Shown piece after piece: positions 25,412-36,400 of a stretch of DNA of 64,000 nucleotides. The stretch is taken from assembly GCF_003841505.1 (NCBI RefSeq), contig NZ_REGA01000009.1, forward strand, positions 1-64,000. Reading direction: 5' to 3'. Made by a program: the position numbers and the translations under genes. How positions within the stretch are numbered: position 1 is the stretch's first letter; every line of letters begins with the position of its first letter. Under the pieces are notes generated by a model. It ran no database searches. It saw only the letters and a list, made by a program, of their open reading frames with translations, and was not told the DNA's origin. The stretch comes from Natrarchaeobius chitinivorans. Its GTDB lineage: Archaea > Halobacteriota > Halobacteria > Halobacteriales > Natrialbaceae.

Positions 25412-28400
25412 ATGATTCTTCGACGAGACCCATACGCGATTGGGTTATTATTACTTGTTTTTGGATTGGTATTCACTCCGGGAGTGTTTGCGGTATCGGA
25501 CGATCTTTCTAACTCGGACGTACTGATAAACACGTTTGAAGGCGGTACGGATGGCGTCTCGGTGAACGAAGCTGATGTTGTCGGTGGTGCTGAAGCGACC
25601 GCTGGTGGGACGTACGAGAAACCGACTCGAACAACGTCGTTTTCGGTGAGCTCGAGTTCGGACGGGACGAGTCTCGGTCCGAATCTCCTGGTGAACCCTA
25701 CGTGCACTGTCGCCGGACAGGGTGGGGGCGAGGAGCCGCTTCACTGGACGGTCGAGCAGGGAGAGATCGAATGCAACGAGCCCGAGCCCGATTTTATGCC
25801 GGATCCCAGAGTGGGCGACTATGTGTTCATTGACTGGGAGGACCTGGAACCGACGACCGACGAGTCCATCGTCACGCAAACGGTTCCGGTCACGGGTGGT
25901 TCTGAGTACCAGTTCAGCGTGTGGGTTGGGTCCGACGAGGTAGACGACGACTATGCCCAGTTCGAGGTCCAGTTTCTCGACGACGGTAGCCCTATCAGCG
26001 AGGGAGTGATCGATAGCGGTGAATTCCAACCTGAAGACCACACAGAACCCGATCAGTTCGTCGAGACGACGGCGGCCCCGGAGAACGCCGACGAAGCGGT
26101 CGTGCGAATAATTCTGGTAAACGGTGGAGATTTCGGTCTCGATAGGCCGTTGCTCTGGGCGGACGACGTCCGATTGCAGGAGTTCAGTGACGCGCCGACG
26201 GCGTTCGACGTCGAGGGTGTCGAGACGGGGATCGAACAGACGATTGCCCCCGACTGGACGCTCTTCGATGACGAGTTCGGCGAGGACGAAGACGACCGTG
26301 GATTCGACGACTCCGGAGAGATCACTCACTTCGGCGGCGGCGACCTCGGTGGGAGTGTCACCGACAACGTCGCGGGAGAAACAGCCGAACTCGCCGGTGG
26401 CGACTTACAGGTCAACGCTGACGGATCGTTCAGCGTGACGAACCCGACGCAGACGGGTACGTTCGAGTTCGAGTATCGACTGGGATATGAAGGTGACCAC
26501 GACGATGCGACGGTCGAGATCGAAATTTTCGATCACGAACTGGAGAACCCGCTGTGTGAGGAGTGGGATAGCAACGCCCAGGACCAGCCAATCGGGTGGG
26601 ATGGGGAAAGTATCTCCTGTCAGGACCTCGAGGACCTCCCGTTTACCGACACCGATCACACGGCCGTCGGAGAACGGTCGTTCACGGATAACTACATCAA
26701 TCTCGATGACGAGGTCCACACCGAACAGACCGTCTACGTCGTCGGTGGGAAAACCTACACCGTTTCGGGACTGTACGGAACCGACTCCGAGGACTACTCC
26801 GGAACGATCGAGTTCGAGTACCTCGATTCTGACGGCCACGTGATCGCGGCCGAGGGGTTCACGCTCGGGGAACTCCAGTCCGAATCGACCACGGATTTCG
26901 ATCGATTCACTGAGATCACCGACGCACCCGACGACGCGAAACGGGCGACGCTCCGTCTTACGGTCGTCCGCCCGAGTGGACACGACGATCCGGCGGGGGT
27001 CTACTTCGACGATCTCTCGATCGATCGCGGAGACCCCGGTGAAGAGCCGGTGAACGCGTACGATGTCGAAACCGAGGTCGGTATCTATCACACGTTCGAT
27101 CCCTCGGACACGCTGTTCGATGACTGGGGCAACGGGGTAGACGAACTGGGGACGCCCGAAGCTGAACTCGTGAACTTCGGCGGTGGCGACCTCTCGGGGA
27201 GCGTGACCGACCACGGCCCCGGTGAGTCAGTTCCCTTCGCTGGCGGGACGCTCACCGTCGAAGCCGACGGCTCGTTCAGTCTCGAGGAACCGACCGACGT
27301 CGGGACCCACACCTTCGAGTACGAGACCGAGAACGAACACGACTCGAGCACTGCGACGGTCGAACTCTGGGTCAGAGACAGTACGCTGTTGGACGCTGAC
27401 TGCGATCCAGATAGCTTCGAGGCGTGGGACGATGTCTCGCCCGGCAATGGAAACATCGACTGTCTCGACCCACAAGAGTCCGGAACGGGTCAGCCGAACG
27501 GAGAGCAGAATCCGCCGGTCCCTCCGTACGCGATCGGTGACCGTGGGGGAGACGGGTACGATGCGGTCGGTGAACAGACGGTGCCAGTCCGGGGCGGATA
27601 CACGTACGAACTGGCCGGGTTCGTTGGAACTGAAGCGACCCCCGAAGATAGCTACGTCACGCTCGAAGTCGACTATCTGAACGAAGACGGAACGAAAATC
27701 ACCGCGTCGGGGGACGATGGTGCCGATCTCTCCGAGATGCGGTCGGAGGGAACGACGGAGTTTGACGCGTTTTCGGACACCACTGTTCCGCCCGACGAGG
27801 CGACCCACGCAACCGTTCGGATCTTCGTACACAGCCCGGAGGAGATGGATCTCGGCGGCGATGCCTATGCGCGCGCGTACGTCGACGACCTCTCGTTCGA
27901 ACTGCTCGGAACGCCGCCCGAAGCAAACGACGTCGATCTCGAGGTCGATGCTGCCGATACGCTCACTACGTCAGTTGTTGCGGACCACGGCCACGGAGTC
28001 GACGATCTCGGCGAACCGGACGCAGACGTCGCGAGTTTCGGCGGTGGTGAACTCGCTGGCGACGCGACCGAATACGACGCTGAGGAGACGGCCGACCTCG
28101 CGGGCGGGGACCTGACGATCGACGCCGACGGCTCGCTCGAGTTGGTCGATCCGTCCAAATCCGGAACCTATCAGTTCGACTACCGCCTCGAGAACGACGC
28201 GGGGTACGACGATGCGACGGTGACGATCGAGGTCGAGTCGTTGACCGTCGACGGCACCGTTACCGACTCGATTGCCGACGGAGAGCTGGGAATCGCGGGC
28301 GCGACAGTGAGACTCGACCACGAAGACGGCGAGGAGAGCTCCGAAACCGAAACCGCCAGCGACGGTTCGTACGAACTCGAGGTCGGGCAGAGAGGCGACT

Positions 28401-31400
28401 TCGAGTTGGCGGTCGAGGCATCCGGATACGAGATGAAAAGCGTCCCCATCACGCTCGACGAGGGAGATAAAACCCGGGACATCGGGCTGATCGGAAACGA
28501 ATCGGTCAGCGGCACAGTCTCGGATACCACGTTCGAGACGGGGCTCGACGGAATCGACGTCGCCGTCGGGAACGGACTCGGGACGTACACCGCCGAGACG
28601 GACGAAGATGGCGAGTATACCGTCGAGAACGTTCCCGGAACCGGTGAGGAATACGTGGTGAGCGTCGATCAGACCGGCTGGGACGATAATTCGACAACTG
28701 TGACCATCGACGATGGCGACGAGGTGACCGGCGTGGACCTCGCGATCACCGGCGATGCGCGGGACGCCATCACGCTCAGTGACGGAGAAACGGACGCGCC
28801 GCTCGAGGGGACGACGGTGCGCATCGAGCACGAGACGTTCGGCGTCGCCGAGGACGCGTTTACGACCGACGGGGACGGAGAGATGGAGATTGTCCTCCCC
28901 GGTGGCTTCACGTACGAGTACACGTTCTCGCACCCGGGGTACGAACCGGCCGAAATCCCGCTTCGCTCGTTCGATCCGGGCCATAAACTGGGTGCGGATT
29001 ATAAACTTGGCGGCAACGCCGAGATCACCGGAACCATCACTGACGGCGAAACCGGCGAGGGAACCGGGGGTACGACCGTGACCGCCCAGAACGGGGCAGG
29101 TGCCTACGAAGCGACGACGAGCGCCGATGGCTCGTACACGGTCGAGAACGTCCCCGGTGGTCACGACTACGACGTGACAATCGAGGCTGACGGTTACGAA
29201 ACCGTCGTCGAGTCCGACGAAGCAGTCGGTGACGGGACAACCCACACCCTCGATTCCGGACTGACGGGTAATGCAGCGATCGAGGGGACCGTCGAAGACG
29301 AGCGTACGGGAGACGGGGCCGAAAACGCCGATGTAACGATCGTCTACCCACGTGACGGAGAGTTTACCATCGAGAACGCAACCGATGCAGATGGCGAATT
29401 TTCCATCGAAAACGTCCCCGGGACCGACGAGGAGTACACCGTCGTCGCACGGGCGGCCGGGTACGACCACGGGAGTGTGGCGGTGACCGTCGAGGATGGT
29501 GTACTCGCAGACGTGGGAGCGATCGAACTCGCCGGGAACGCTTCCGTGAGCGGAACGATCGAGGACGCGACGTTCGAAAGCGGCGTTCCGGACGTGGAAG
29601 TGACCGTCTCGGATGGACACCTCGAGTACACGACGACGACCGACGAGAACGGGGAGTACACCGTCGAAGGGGTCCCCGGAACCGGAGTCGAGTACACGGT
29701 GAGTACCGATCCGGACGGCTGGGACGAGAACTCGACGACCGTGACGGCTGGAGACGGTGAGGAGGTACAGGCTGACCTCACCGTCTCGGGGTCGAGAACC
29801 GCTACCGTTGAGGTCCACGACCAGTTGCTTTCCGATGCTGGGCAGTCACATCTCCTCGGTGATGCGACGGTCACCGTTGAACACGATACGGGAGGAATTG
29901 AGCCGACGCTCGGCGAGACGACGGTTACGACCGCGAGCGATGGAAGCCCGGTCGCGATCGAGCTTCCCGAACTCCCCACACACCTGGATTTCGACGGGAA
30001 GACTGACCGGTTCGTACTCACGGCAGAAAAGAACGGGTACGAATCAGACACCGTCTACGACGAACACGGTGTCTCTCACTCGATACAATTCTCCGTCTCT
30101 GGAACCGCCTCGGTGAGCGGTACCGTCGTCGATGAGGCAACCGGTGAGGGAATCGAGGACGCCGACGTCGCGCTCGAGTATCCGACTGGCGAAGAGATCG
30201 TCTTCGAGGATGCCACCGATGCGGATGGAGCGTATGCGATCGAAGACGTCCCTGGAACGGATGAGGTGTACACGGTCCACGCGAGCGCTGATGGCTACGA
30301 CTCCAGCGCGACGACGACTGTCGTTGACGACTGGGAAGATATCGAAGACGTGACAGTCGGGTTGAACGGGACTGCGACGGTCAGTGGCTCCGTCTCGGAT
30401 ACGACGTTCGAGACGGGACTCGACGGGATCGACGTCGCCGTCGAGAACGGGCTCGGGACGTACACCGCCGAGACGGACGAGAACGGTGAGTACACTGTCG
30501 AAAGCGTGCCCGGTACAGGCGACGCGTACACGGTGGGCGTCGATCCGATCGGCTGGGACGGGGAGTCGACGACCGAAACGATCAGTGACGGCGACGACGT
30601 GACCGACGTGGAGTTCGCGCTCACCGGCGACGCGCGGGACACTGTTACGCTCAGTGACGGAGAAACGGCCGCGCCGCTCGAGGGGACGACCGTGAGCATC
30701 GAACACGAGACGTTCGGCGTCGCGGAGGACGCGTTCACGGCCGACGGGGACGGAGCGATGGAAATCGTGCTTCCTGGCGGGTTCACGTACGAGTACACGT
30801 TCTCTCAACCGGGGTACGAACCGGCCGAGATCCCGCTTCGCTCGTTCGATCCGGGCCACGAACTGTCGGCGAACTATGTACTGGGCGGCAACGCCGAGAT
30901 CACCGGCCAGCTCACCGACAGCGAGAGCGGAGACGGAATCGAGGGTGCGACCGTCACCGCCGAAAACGGTGCCGGTGCGTACGACGCAACGACCGACGAG
31001 AACGGCGAATACACCGTCGAAGACGTTCCCGGTGGTCACGACTACGACGTCGCGATCGAAGCGAGCGGTTACGAAATCGTCGTCGAATCGGACGAATCCG
31101 TCGGTGAGGAGACGACTCACGCTTTCGACGCCGAACTGACGGGAAGCGCAACGCTCGGCGGAACCCTCACGGACGAGACGTTCGGGACGGCTCTTGAGGA
31201 CGTCGAAGTCGACGTGGCCGGTGAGCAAGAGTACGTCGTGGAGACGGACGAGGACGGCGAGTACGCGGCGACCGTCGCCGGAACCGGTGAGGAGTACACC
31301 GTCACCGTCGATCCCGACGGATGGGTCGAGACGAGCGAGACCGTCGAACTCGGTGACGGCGAGACGGTGACTGACTTCGACGTCACCCTGGGTGGCGACG

Positions 31401-34400
31401 CAGCAGCCGAGATCACGCTCGAGGATAGCGAAACCGGTGGCCCGATCGACGGGGCGACCGTAATCGCTCAGAACGAGACGCTCGGTGAGAGCGATTCGTT
31501 CGTGACTGCCGGTGACGGTATCGCCGAGATGACGCCGCTTCCGGGCGGATTCGTCTACGACGTCACGATCGAGGCCAACGGCTACGATGGCGAGGTGGTG
31601 ACGAACGTATTCCTCGCTGCCGGTTCGTCCGAGAGTCGAACTGACGCCCTGTCTGGAAACGCCACGATCTCCGGGCAGGTGACCGACGACGCGTTCGGTG
31701 CGCCGATGGAAAGCGTGACCGTCACCGCCGAAAACGGTGCCGGAGCGTACGAAGCGACGACGGGTGGAAACGGCGAGTACACGATCGAGAACGTTCCCGG
31801 AACGGGCGAAGTGTACACCGTCACCGTCGACGAAGCGGGTTACGAACCGACTGCGGAGACGGTGACCGTCGCCGACGGCGCGAGCGTTTCGCGGGATCTA
31901 ACCGTCGTCGGTGACGCCGAGATCACCGGAACGGTGACCGATCTACTGACCGAGGACGGAATCGAGGACGTGACGGTGACCGCGACGAACGGCGCTGGAG
32001 CGTACGAGACGACGACCGACGAAGCGGGCGAGTACGCCGTCGAGAACCTGCCCGGTGGAGAGACGTACGACCTCGTCGCTGACCGCGACGGCTACGGACA
32101 GATGACGCGAGACGGAGTGGCGCTCGACGCTGGCACGCAACAGACCGAGAACGTCGTCCTCGAGCCGATCGGTGAGACGACGGTGACCGGAACGGTCACC
32201 GACGAGGTGACGGACCACCCCATCGCAGGCGCAAACGTAACCGTCGAACTCGACGACGACCGCGTCGACACCGGCCTCGCGTTCGAAACCGAGACGAACG
32301 CCGACGGTGTCTACGAGCTGACCGACGTCGTTGGCGGCTACGACTACACGCTTACGATCGATGCGGACGGCTACGACGTCGACACGACGTCGCTCCACGT
32401 CGATCACGACGACGAGGTCGACCGCTCGCTGACCGGCGACGGCGCACTCGAGTTCGACGTCGGTGGCGAGCAGTTCGGCGACGGACTCGAGGGTGCGACC
32501 GTCGAGGCGACGCCGGTCGACGGCCACGGCACCTACGCCGGGAGCCACACCGGAAACGGAACCTACACCGTACCCGAGCTGGCGAGCGCCGTCGAGTACG
32601 ACGTCACCATTACGCTGGCTGGCTACGAGCCGACCGAATTCGACGCACGCGTCGAGGAGCCCGGAACCACGACGCTGTCCGAGCCGGCGTTGCTCGACGG
32701 CGACGCTTCGCTCGAGGTAGATGCCACTGATTCGCGTACCGACGAGCCGCTTGCGAACGTTTCGGTGACGATCGAACGCGAGAACGACGGGGCACAGGTC
32801 GAGCCAGTGCCGACGACCGATTCCGACGGAGTGCTCGCGGTGACGGTTCCCGGAACGGGTGACGAGTACGCCGTCATCGCGAACGCCACGGGCTACGACG
32901 AGGCGACGGTCACGACGGACGGAGTCGACACCGGTGCGACGGTCCCGGTTTCGATCGCACTCGAGGGTGATTCGACCATCGAGGGGACCGTGAGCGACCG
33001 CGTGACCGGCGACGCGATCGAAGGGGTGACCGTCACGGTCGACGCGGATGGCTCCGCCTTCGAGACGACGACCGCCGCGAACGGCTCCTACCTGCTGACG
33101 GCCGTTCCGGGCGAGCAAGCGTACGAGGTGACACTCGAGGCGGACGGCTACCGATCCGAATCGACGGTCGTTACGCCGTCGGCTGAGACGCTCGTCGTAT
33201 CCGACTCGCTCTGGCTGGCTCACGACGGCGACGGCACGCACGAAGAACCGTACCGGGTCACGAACGCGGCCGAACTGCAGGCAATCGGGGCGGAACCCGA
33301 CGCCCACTACGTGCTCGAGGAACACGTCGACGCCGCCGAAGCCGACGCCTGGCACGGTGGCGACGGTTTCGAGCCGATCGGCGACGACGCGTCGCCGTTC
33401 ACCGGCTCACTCGACGGACAGGGCAACGCCATTTCGACGCTCAGCGTGGAGCGACCTGGCAACTCTTCGGTCGGCCTGTTCGGTACCGTCGACGGGGGTA
33501 CGATCGAGACGCTCGCGCTCGAGAACGTGAGCGTCACGGGCGACGAACGGGTCGGCGGCCTGGTCGGCTCGCTCTCGGCGGGATCGATCGACGGGGTCGT
33601 CGTGAGCGGGAGCGTCGCCGGCGAGGAGTCGGTCGGTGGTCTGGTCGGCTCCGGCGGCGGCGTTTCGGCGTCGGCCTCGAGTGCCACTGTCGAGGGGACG
33701 ACGGCCGTCGGCGGGCTGGTCGGTGAGAGCGACGGGGACGTCTCCGGATCGTTCGCCGTTGGACAGGTGACCGGAACGACGGCAACCGGCGGTCTCGTCG
33801 GCGAGGGGACGCCGCACGTCGACTCGAGTTACTGGGACGCGACCGAAACGACCCAGAACCACTCGGCCGGTTCGCCTGACTCCAATGGATTGAACGCGGA
33901 CGAACTGGCCGGTTTAGCTGCCCAGGATACGGGTCTCGATTTCAACGAGACGTGGATCGCGCTCGACGATGCGTACCCACGCCACGGGTGGATGCTCGCC
34001 GATCTCGACCTGTCGCTCGCCGACGACTCGCTCGAGCCGGGAGCGACGACTGACGCGATCGTCACGGTCGATTTCTTCGACGGCTCGACGGCGTACGCAA
34101 ACGAGACGGCGGCGCTCTCGAGTTCCGATCAGGACGTCATCGTCATCGAGAACGCGACTGTTGAAGCCGTTGGCGATGGAATCGCAACCCTCACCGTGAA
34201 TATCGACGTCCTCGAGTCGACACTCTCCGTGGAGGTTGAACCGCGCTCTTCGTCGTCGGGCTCTTCGAGCGCTCCCGCCGACGGTGAGAAGACAGCAGGT
34301 AGTGGCGAAATCAGTGATGACGCTGGCGAATCCGGTGACAGTGAAGCCAGCGAAACCGACGACGTGACGGCGCCCGCTGATGAAACCGGTGACGACGATG

Positions 34401-34558
34401 GCGGGGAAATCGGCGATGATCTCGGCGACGGTCAGCACGAGTTGCCCGGAGATACTGATCGATCGGATGATTCGGTTCCAGGATTTAGCCTCCACCTTAC
34501 TCTCAGTGTGGTGCTGGCCCTTCTTCTCACACTCCGGCTAGCAACGGTGTGTGAGTGA
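25412..34558 (+). CDS. Giant repetitive surface protein with CBM-like, cadherin-like, carboxypeptidase-regulatory-like and GLUG repeats and PGF-type C-terminal anchor
   Basis: About 3,048 residues from ATG 25412. A signal peptide (RRDPYAIGLLLLVFGLVFT) opens it. Residues about 85-940 hold three modules, each a carbohydrate-binding-like beta-sandwich with two cysteines followed by a cadherin/VCBS-like domain (FGGGDLSGSVTD...ADGSFSL). Residues about 940-2600 are roughly 20 tandem carboxypeptidase-regulatory-like domains (TDENGEYTVENVPGTGE...VDPDGW), then GLUG motifs (VGGLVGS, about 2605-2810), one Big_2-like domain (LSLADDSLEPGATTD), an acidic Ser/Asp/Thr linker and VPGFSLHLTLSVVLALLLTL near the end. 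The last part resembles PGF-CTERM, the archaeosortase A signal, so lipid anchoring is likely. About 260 residues are duplicated with an offset of 625 residues. Likely adhesin or cell-wall component. Confidence 0.9.
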   Translation: MILRRDPYAIGLLLLVFGLVFTPGVFAVSDDLSNSDVLINTFEGGTDGVSVNEADVVGGAEATAGGTYEKPTRTTSFSVSSSSDGTSLGPNLLVNPTCTVAGQGGGEEPLHWTVEQGEIECNEPEPDFMPDPRVGDYVFIDWEDLEPTTDESIVTQTVPVTGGSEYQFSVWVGSDEVDDDYAQFEVQFLDDGSPISEGVIDSGEFQPEDHTEPDQFVETTAAPENADEAVVRIILVNGGDFGLDRPLLWADDVRLQEFSDAPTAFDVEGVETGIEQTIAPDWTLFDDEFGEDEDDRGFDDSGEITHFGGGDLGGSVTDNVAGETAELAGGDLQVNADGSFSVTNPTQTGTFEFEYRLGYEGDHDDATVEIEIFDHELENPLCEEWDSNAQDQPIGWDGESISCQDLEDLPFTDTDHTAVGERSFTDNYINLDDEVHTEQTVYVVGGKTYTVSGLYGTDSEDYSGTIEFEYLDSDGHVIAAEGFTLGELQSESTTDFDRFTEITDAPDDAKRATLRLTVVRPSGHDDPAGVYFDDLSIDRGDPGEEPVNAYDVETEVGIYHTFDPSDTLFDDWGNGVDELGTPEAELVNFGGGDLSGSVTDHGPGESVPFAGGTLTVEADGSFSLEEPTDVGTHTFEYETENEHDSSTATVELWVRDSTLLDADCDPDSFEAWDDVSPGNGNIDCLDPQESGTGQPNGEQNPPVPPYAIGDRGGDGYDAVGEQTVPVRGGYTYELAGFVGTEATPEDSYVTLEVDYLNEDGTKITASGDDGADLSEMRSEGTTEFDAFSDTTVPPDEATHATVRIFVHSPEEMDLGGDAYARAYVDDLSFELLGTPPEANDVDLEVDAADTLTTSVVADHGHGVDDLGEPDADVASFGGGELAGDATEYDAEETADLAGGDLTIDADGSLELVDPSKSGTYQFDYRLENDAGYDDATVTIEVESLTVDGTVTDSIADGELGIAGATVRLDHEDGEESSETETASDGSYELEVGQRGDFELAVEASGYEMKSVPITLDEGDKTRDIGLIGNESVSGTVSDTTFETGLDGIDVAVGNGLGTYTAETDEDGEYTVENVPGTGEEYVVSVDQTGWDDNSTTVTIDDGDEVTGVDLAITGDARDAITLSDGETDAPLEGTTVRIEHETFGVAEDAFTTDGDGEMEIVLPGGFTYEYTFSHPGYEPAEIPLRSFDPGHKLGADYKLGGNAEITGTITDGETGEGTGGTTVTAQNGAGAYEATTSADGSYTVENVPGGHDYDVTIEADGYETVVESDEAVGDGTTHTLDSGLTGNAAIEGTVEDERTGDGAENADVTIVYPRDGEFTIENATDADGEFSIENVPGTDEEYTVVARAAGYDHGSVAVTVEDGVLADVGAIELAGNASVSGTIEDATFESGVPDVEVTVSDGHLEYTTTTDENGEYTVEGVPGTGVEYTVSTDPDGWDENSTTVTAGDGEEVQADLTVSGSRTATVEVHDQLLSDAGQSHLLGDATVTVEHDTGGIEPTLGETTVTTASDGSPVAIELPELPTHLDFDGKTDRFVLTAEKNGYESDTVYDEHGVSHSIQFSVSGTASVSGTVVDEATGEGIEDADVALEYPTGEEIVFEDATDADGAYAIEDVPGTDEVYTVHASADGYDSSATTTVVDDWEDIEDVTVGLNGTATVSGSVSDTTFETGLDGIDVAVENGLGTYTAETDENGEYTVESVPGTGDAYTVGVDPIGWDGESTTETISDGDDVTDVEFALTGDARDTVTLSDGETAAPLEGTTVSIEHETFGVAEDAFTADGDGAMEIVLPGGFTYEYTFSQPGYEPAEIPLRSFDPGHELSANYVLGGNAEITGQLTDSESGDGIEGATVTAENGAGAYDATTDENGEYTVEDVPGGHDYDVAIEASGYEIVVESDESVGEETTHAFDAELTGSATLGGTLTDETFGTALEDVEVDVAGEQEYVVETDEDGEYAATVAGTGEEYTVTVDPDGWVETSETVELGDGETVTDFDVTLGGDAAAEITLEDSETGGPIDGATVIAQNETLGESDSFVTAGDGIAEMTPLPGGFVYDVTIEANGYDGEVVTNVFLAAGSSESRTDALSGNATISGQVTDDAFGAPMESVTVTAENGAGAYEATTGGNGEYTIENVPGTGEVYTVTVDEAGYEPTAETVTVADGASVSRDLTVVGDAEITGTVTDLLTEDGIEDVTVTATNGAGAYETTTDEAGEYAVENLPGGETYDLVADRDGYGQMTRDGVALDAGTQQTENVVLEPIGETTVTGTVTDEVTDHPIAGANVTVELDDDRVDTGLAFETETNADGVYELTDVVGGYDYTLTIDADGYDVDTTSLHVDHDDEVDRSLTGDGALEFDVGGEQFGDGLEGATVEATPVDGHGTYAGSHTGNGTYTVPELASAVEYDVTITLAGYEPTEFDARVEEPGTTTLSEPALLDGDASLEVDATDSRTDEPLANVSVTIERENDGAQVEPVPTTDSDGVLAVTVPGTGDEYAVIANATGYDEATVTTDGVDTGATVPVSIALEGDSTIEGTVSDRVTGDAIEGVTVTVDADGSAFETTTAANGSYLLTAVPGEQAYEVTLEADGYRSESTVVTPSAETLVVSDSLWLAHDGDGTHEEPYRVTNAAELQAIGAEPDAHYVLEEHVDAAEADAWHGGDGFEPIGDDASPFTGSLDGQGNAISTLSVERPGNSSVGLFGTVDGGTIETLALENVSVTGDERVGGLVGSLSAGSIDGVVVSGSVAGEESVGGLVGSGGGVSASASSATVEGTTAVGGLVGESDGDVSGSFAVGQVTGTTATGGLVGEGTPHVDSSYWDATETTQNHSAGSPDSNGLNADELAGLAAQDTGLDFNETWIALDDAYPRHGWMLADLDLSLADDSLEPGATTDAIVTVDFFDGSTAYANETAALSSSDQDVIVIENATVEAVGDGIATLTVNIDVLESTLSVEVEPRSSSSGSSSAPADGEKTAGSGEISDDAGESGDSEASETDDVTAPADETGDDDGGEIGDDLGDGQHELPGDTDRSDDSVPGFSLHLTLSVVLALLLTLRLATVCE

Positions 34559-34722
34559 AAACCTCTGTCGCGGCCAGCACCAACGACGCGCCGAGCACCC
34601 GTAGACGATGCTGACGCGACCCGGCCAACGGCGTCGACGGCCACTCGTTGGATGGATTCGCTCCGCCGAGTCGCCGGAACGACCATAAAACGTTTTCTTG
34701 TCGGGGTATAGAGAGTGTGGGT

Positions 34723-36135
34723 ATGAGTACACAGGAGCAGTCGGGTGGGGCCGCGCCGTCTGGAACGCAGACGCAGTCACCCGACGCCGTCGTCGTCGGT
34801 GCCGGGACCGCCGGCTGTTACGCCGCCGCGACCGTCGCACGGGAGGGGTACGACGTCGTCGTCCTCGAGCGCAAATCCGAGGAAGAGGCGGGACACATCG
34901 CCTGCGGGGACGCCCTGAAGGGGGCGAACGCGTTTCCCGAGTCGATCCCGAAATCCCAGATCGAACCGGCGTTTACCAACACCGGCGTCGACCACGGCCG
35001 ATTCGAGATTCCACAGGAGGATACGGTCCTCGAGATTCCGGTTCCCGGCGAACTGGCGGTCATCGATCGCTGGGAGTACGGCCGGCGGATCATCGAGGGT
35101 GCCGAAAACGCGGGCGCGCGGATGCAGTACGACACCGTCGTGACGGACGTCGTCCAGGCCGAGGACGGACGCGTCACCGGCGTCGAGGCGATCCGGAAAG
35201 GCGATCCGATCACCTACGAGGCAGACGTCGTCGTCGACGCGGCGGGCTCGCTCTCGGTACTGCAGGACAACGTCGACTTCTCGGAGTCGACGTTCGACAC
35301 CAACGTCAACTACTCGCACTTCTGTTCGGCCTACCGCGAGATCGTCCACGTCGAGGAACCCGTCGAGTGGTCCGACGCGCTCGTCTTCAAGCCGACCGAA
35401 CGCGCGGCGGGCTATCTCTGGTACTTCCCGCGGACGGAGACCGAGATCAACGCCGGGCTGGGCTTTCAGATGACCGAAGAGCCCATGCAACTCGTCGAGG
35501 ATCTCAAACACGACCTCGAGAACAGACCGGAGTTCGCCGGAGCCGACGTCGAGGACAAACTCGGCGCGGCGCTGCCGACCCGTCGGCCGTACGACTCGGC
35601 CGTCCACCCCGGCTACGTGGCGATCGGCGACGCCGCGGGCCACGTCAACCCGACCACCGGCGGCGGCATCGCCGGGGCGGCCTACGCCGGCAAGTACGCC
35701 GCCGAACGGATCGTCGAGGCGATCGAGACCGGCGACCCGAGCGAGGAGACGCTCTGGGAGTACAACGAGCGCGTGATGGATCACTTCGGCGCGCGGTACG
35801 CGGCGCTCGACGTCTACAACATCCTCTCGACCGCGGTCGACGTCGACGACCTCATGGGGCTGCTCGCGGCGATGCCCGGCGAGAAACTCGCCGAAGCGCT
35901 CTACTCCGGCAGCACGGACATCGGCACGAAGCTCAAACTCGAGGCCCTGATCAAGAGCCGCGGCCACTGGGGAACCATCTGGAACCTCTACAAAACGAAA
36001 CGCTGCGCGGACGACCTCCTCGCACACTACGAGGACTACCCCTCGAGTCCCGACGGCCTCGCGGCCTGGCAGGACCGACGCGACGAGCTGATGGAGGCCG
36101 TCTACGAGACGACCGGAGCCGATCCGAAGTACTAG
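34723..36135 (+). CDS. Digeranylgeranylglycerophospholipid reductase (FAD-dependent GGR)
   Basis: 470 residues. The FAD-binding N-terminus is AVVVGAGTAGCYAAATVARE with LERKSEEEAG, followed by HIACGDALKGANAFP. The second FAD motif, YVAIGDAAGHVNPTTGGGI, sits near residue 305. This pattern defines the geranylgeranyl reductases that saturate the isoprenoid chains of archaeal membrane lipids. The RWEYGRRIIEGAENAGARM segment is typical. ATG 34723 follows a GTATAGAGAG stretch; the frame is open to 34648, but MSTQEQSGG is the natural haloarchaeal N-terminus. Monocistronic; the next 265 bp hold nothing recognised. Confidence 0.92.
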   Translation: MSTQEQSGGAAPSGTQTQSPDAVVVGAGTAGCYAAATVAREGYDVVVLERKSEEEAGHIACGDALKGANAFPESIPKSQIEPAFTNTGVDHGRFEIPQEDTVLEIPVPGELAVIDRWEYGRRIIEGAENAGARMQYDTVVTDVVQAEDGRVTGVEAIRKGDPITYEADVVVDAAGSLSVLQDNVDFSESTFDTNVNYSHFCSAYREIVHVEEPVEWSDALVFKPTERAAGYLWYFPRTETEINAGLGFQMTEEPMQLVEDLKHDLENRPEFAGADVEDKLGAALPTRRPYDSAVHPGYVAIGDAAGHVNPTTGGGIAGAAYAGKYAAERIVEAIETGDPSEETLWEYNERVMDHFGARYAALDVYNILSTAVDVDDLMGLLAAMPGEKLAEALYSGSTDIGTKLKLEALIKSRGHWGTIWNLYKTKRCADDLLAHYEDYPSSPDGLAAWQDRRDELMEAVYETTGADPKY

Positions 36136-36400
36136 AATCGACCTTTTGCGCTGCGGTCTGGCGCGAGCGACGAACGCCTCGCACGCGCCGTCCCTCGGCA
36201 AAATGTCGATCAAAAGCACTCCTCCCTCCGTTTCGGACGCGTAGCGTCCTCCACATCGGTCGTCGGCCCGCTCGCTCGTTTTACTCGCTCGCGGTCGGTA
36301 TCGGCCGACCGCCTGCCCTCCCCCGAGTCACGACGGTCGCCGCGAGTTGCGGCGACCGCCCCTCCTGGCCACCTGTTTCGAGTGTATCGGGACGCCCGGA

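Noticed and set aside
27971-29818. Long minus-strand open frame of 615 codons
   Set aside because: Antisense shadow of the giant surface-protein gene; composition follows its repeats and no domain is seen. The same holds for 31943-33355.
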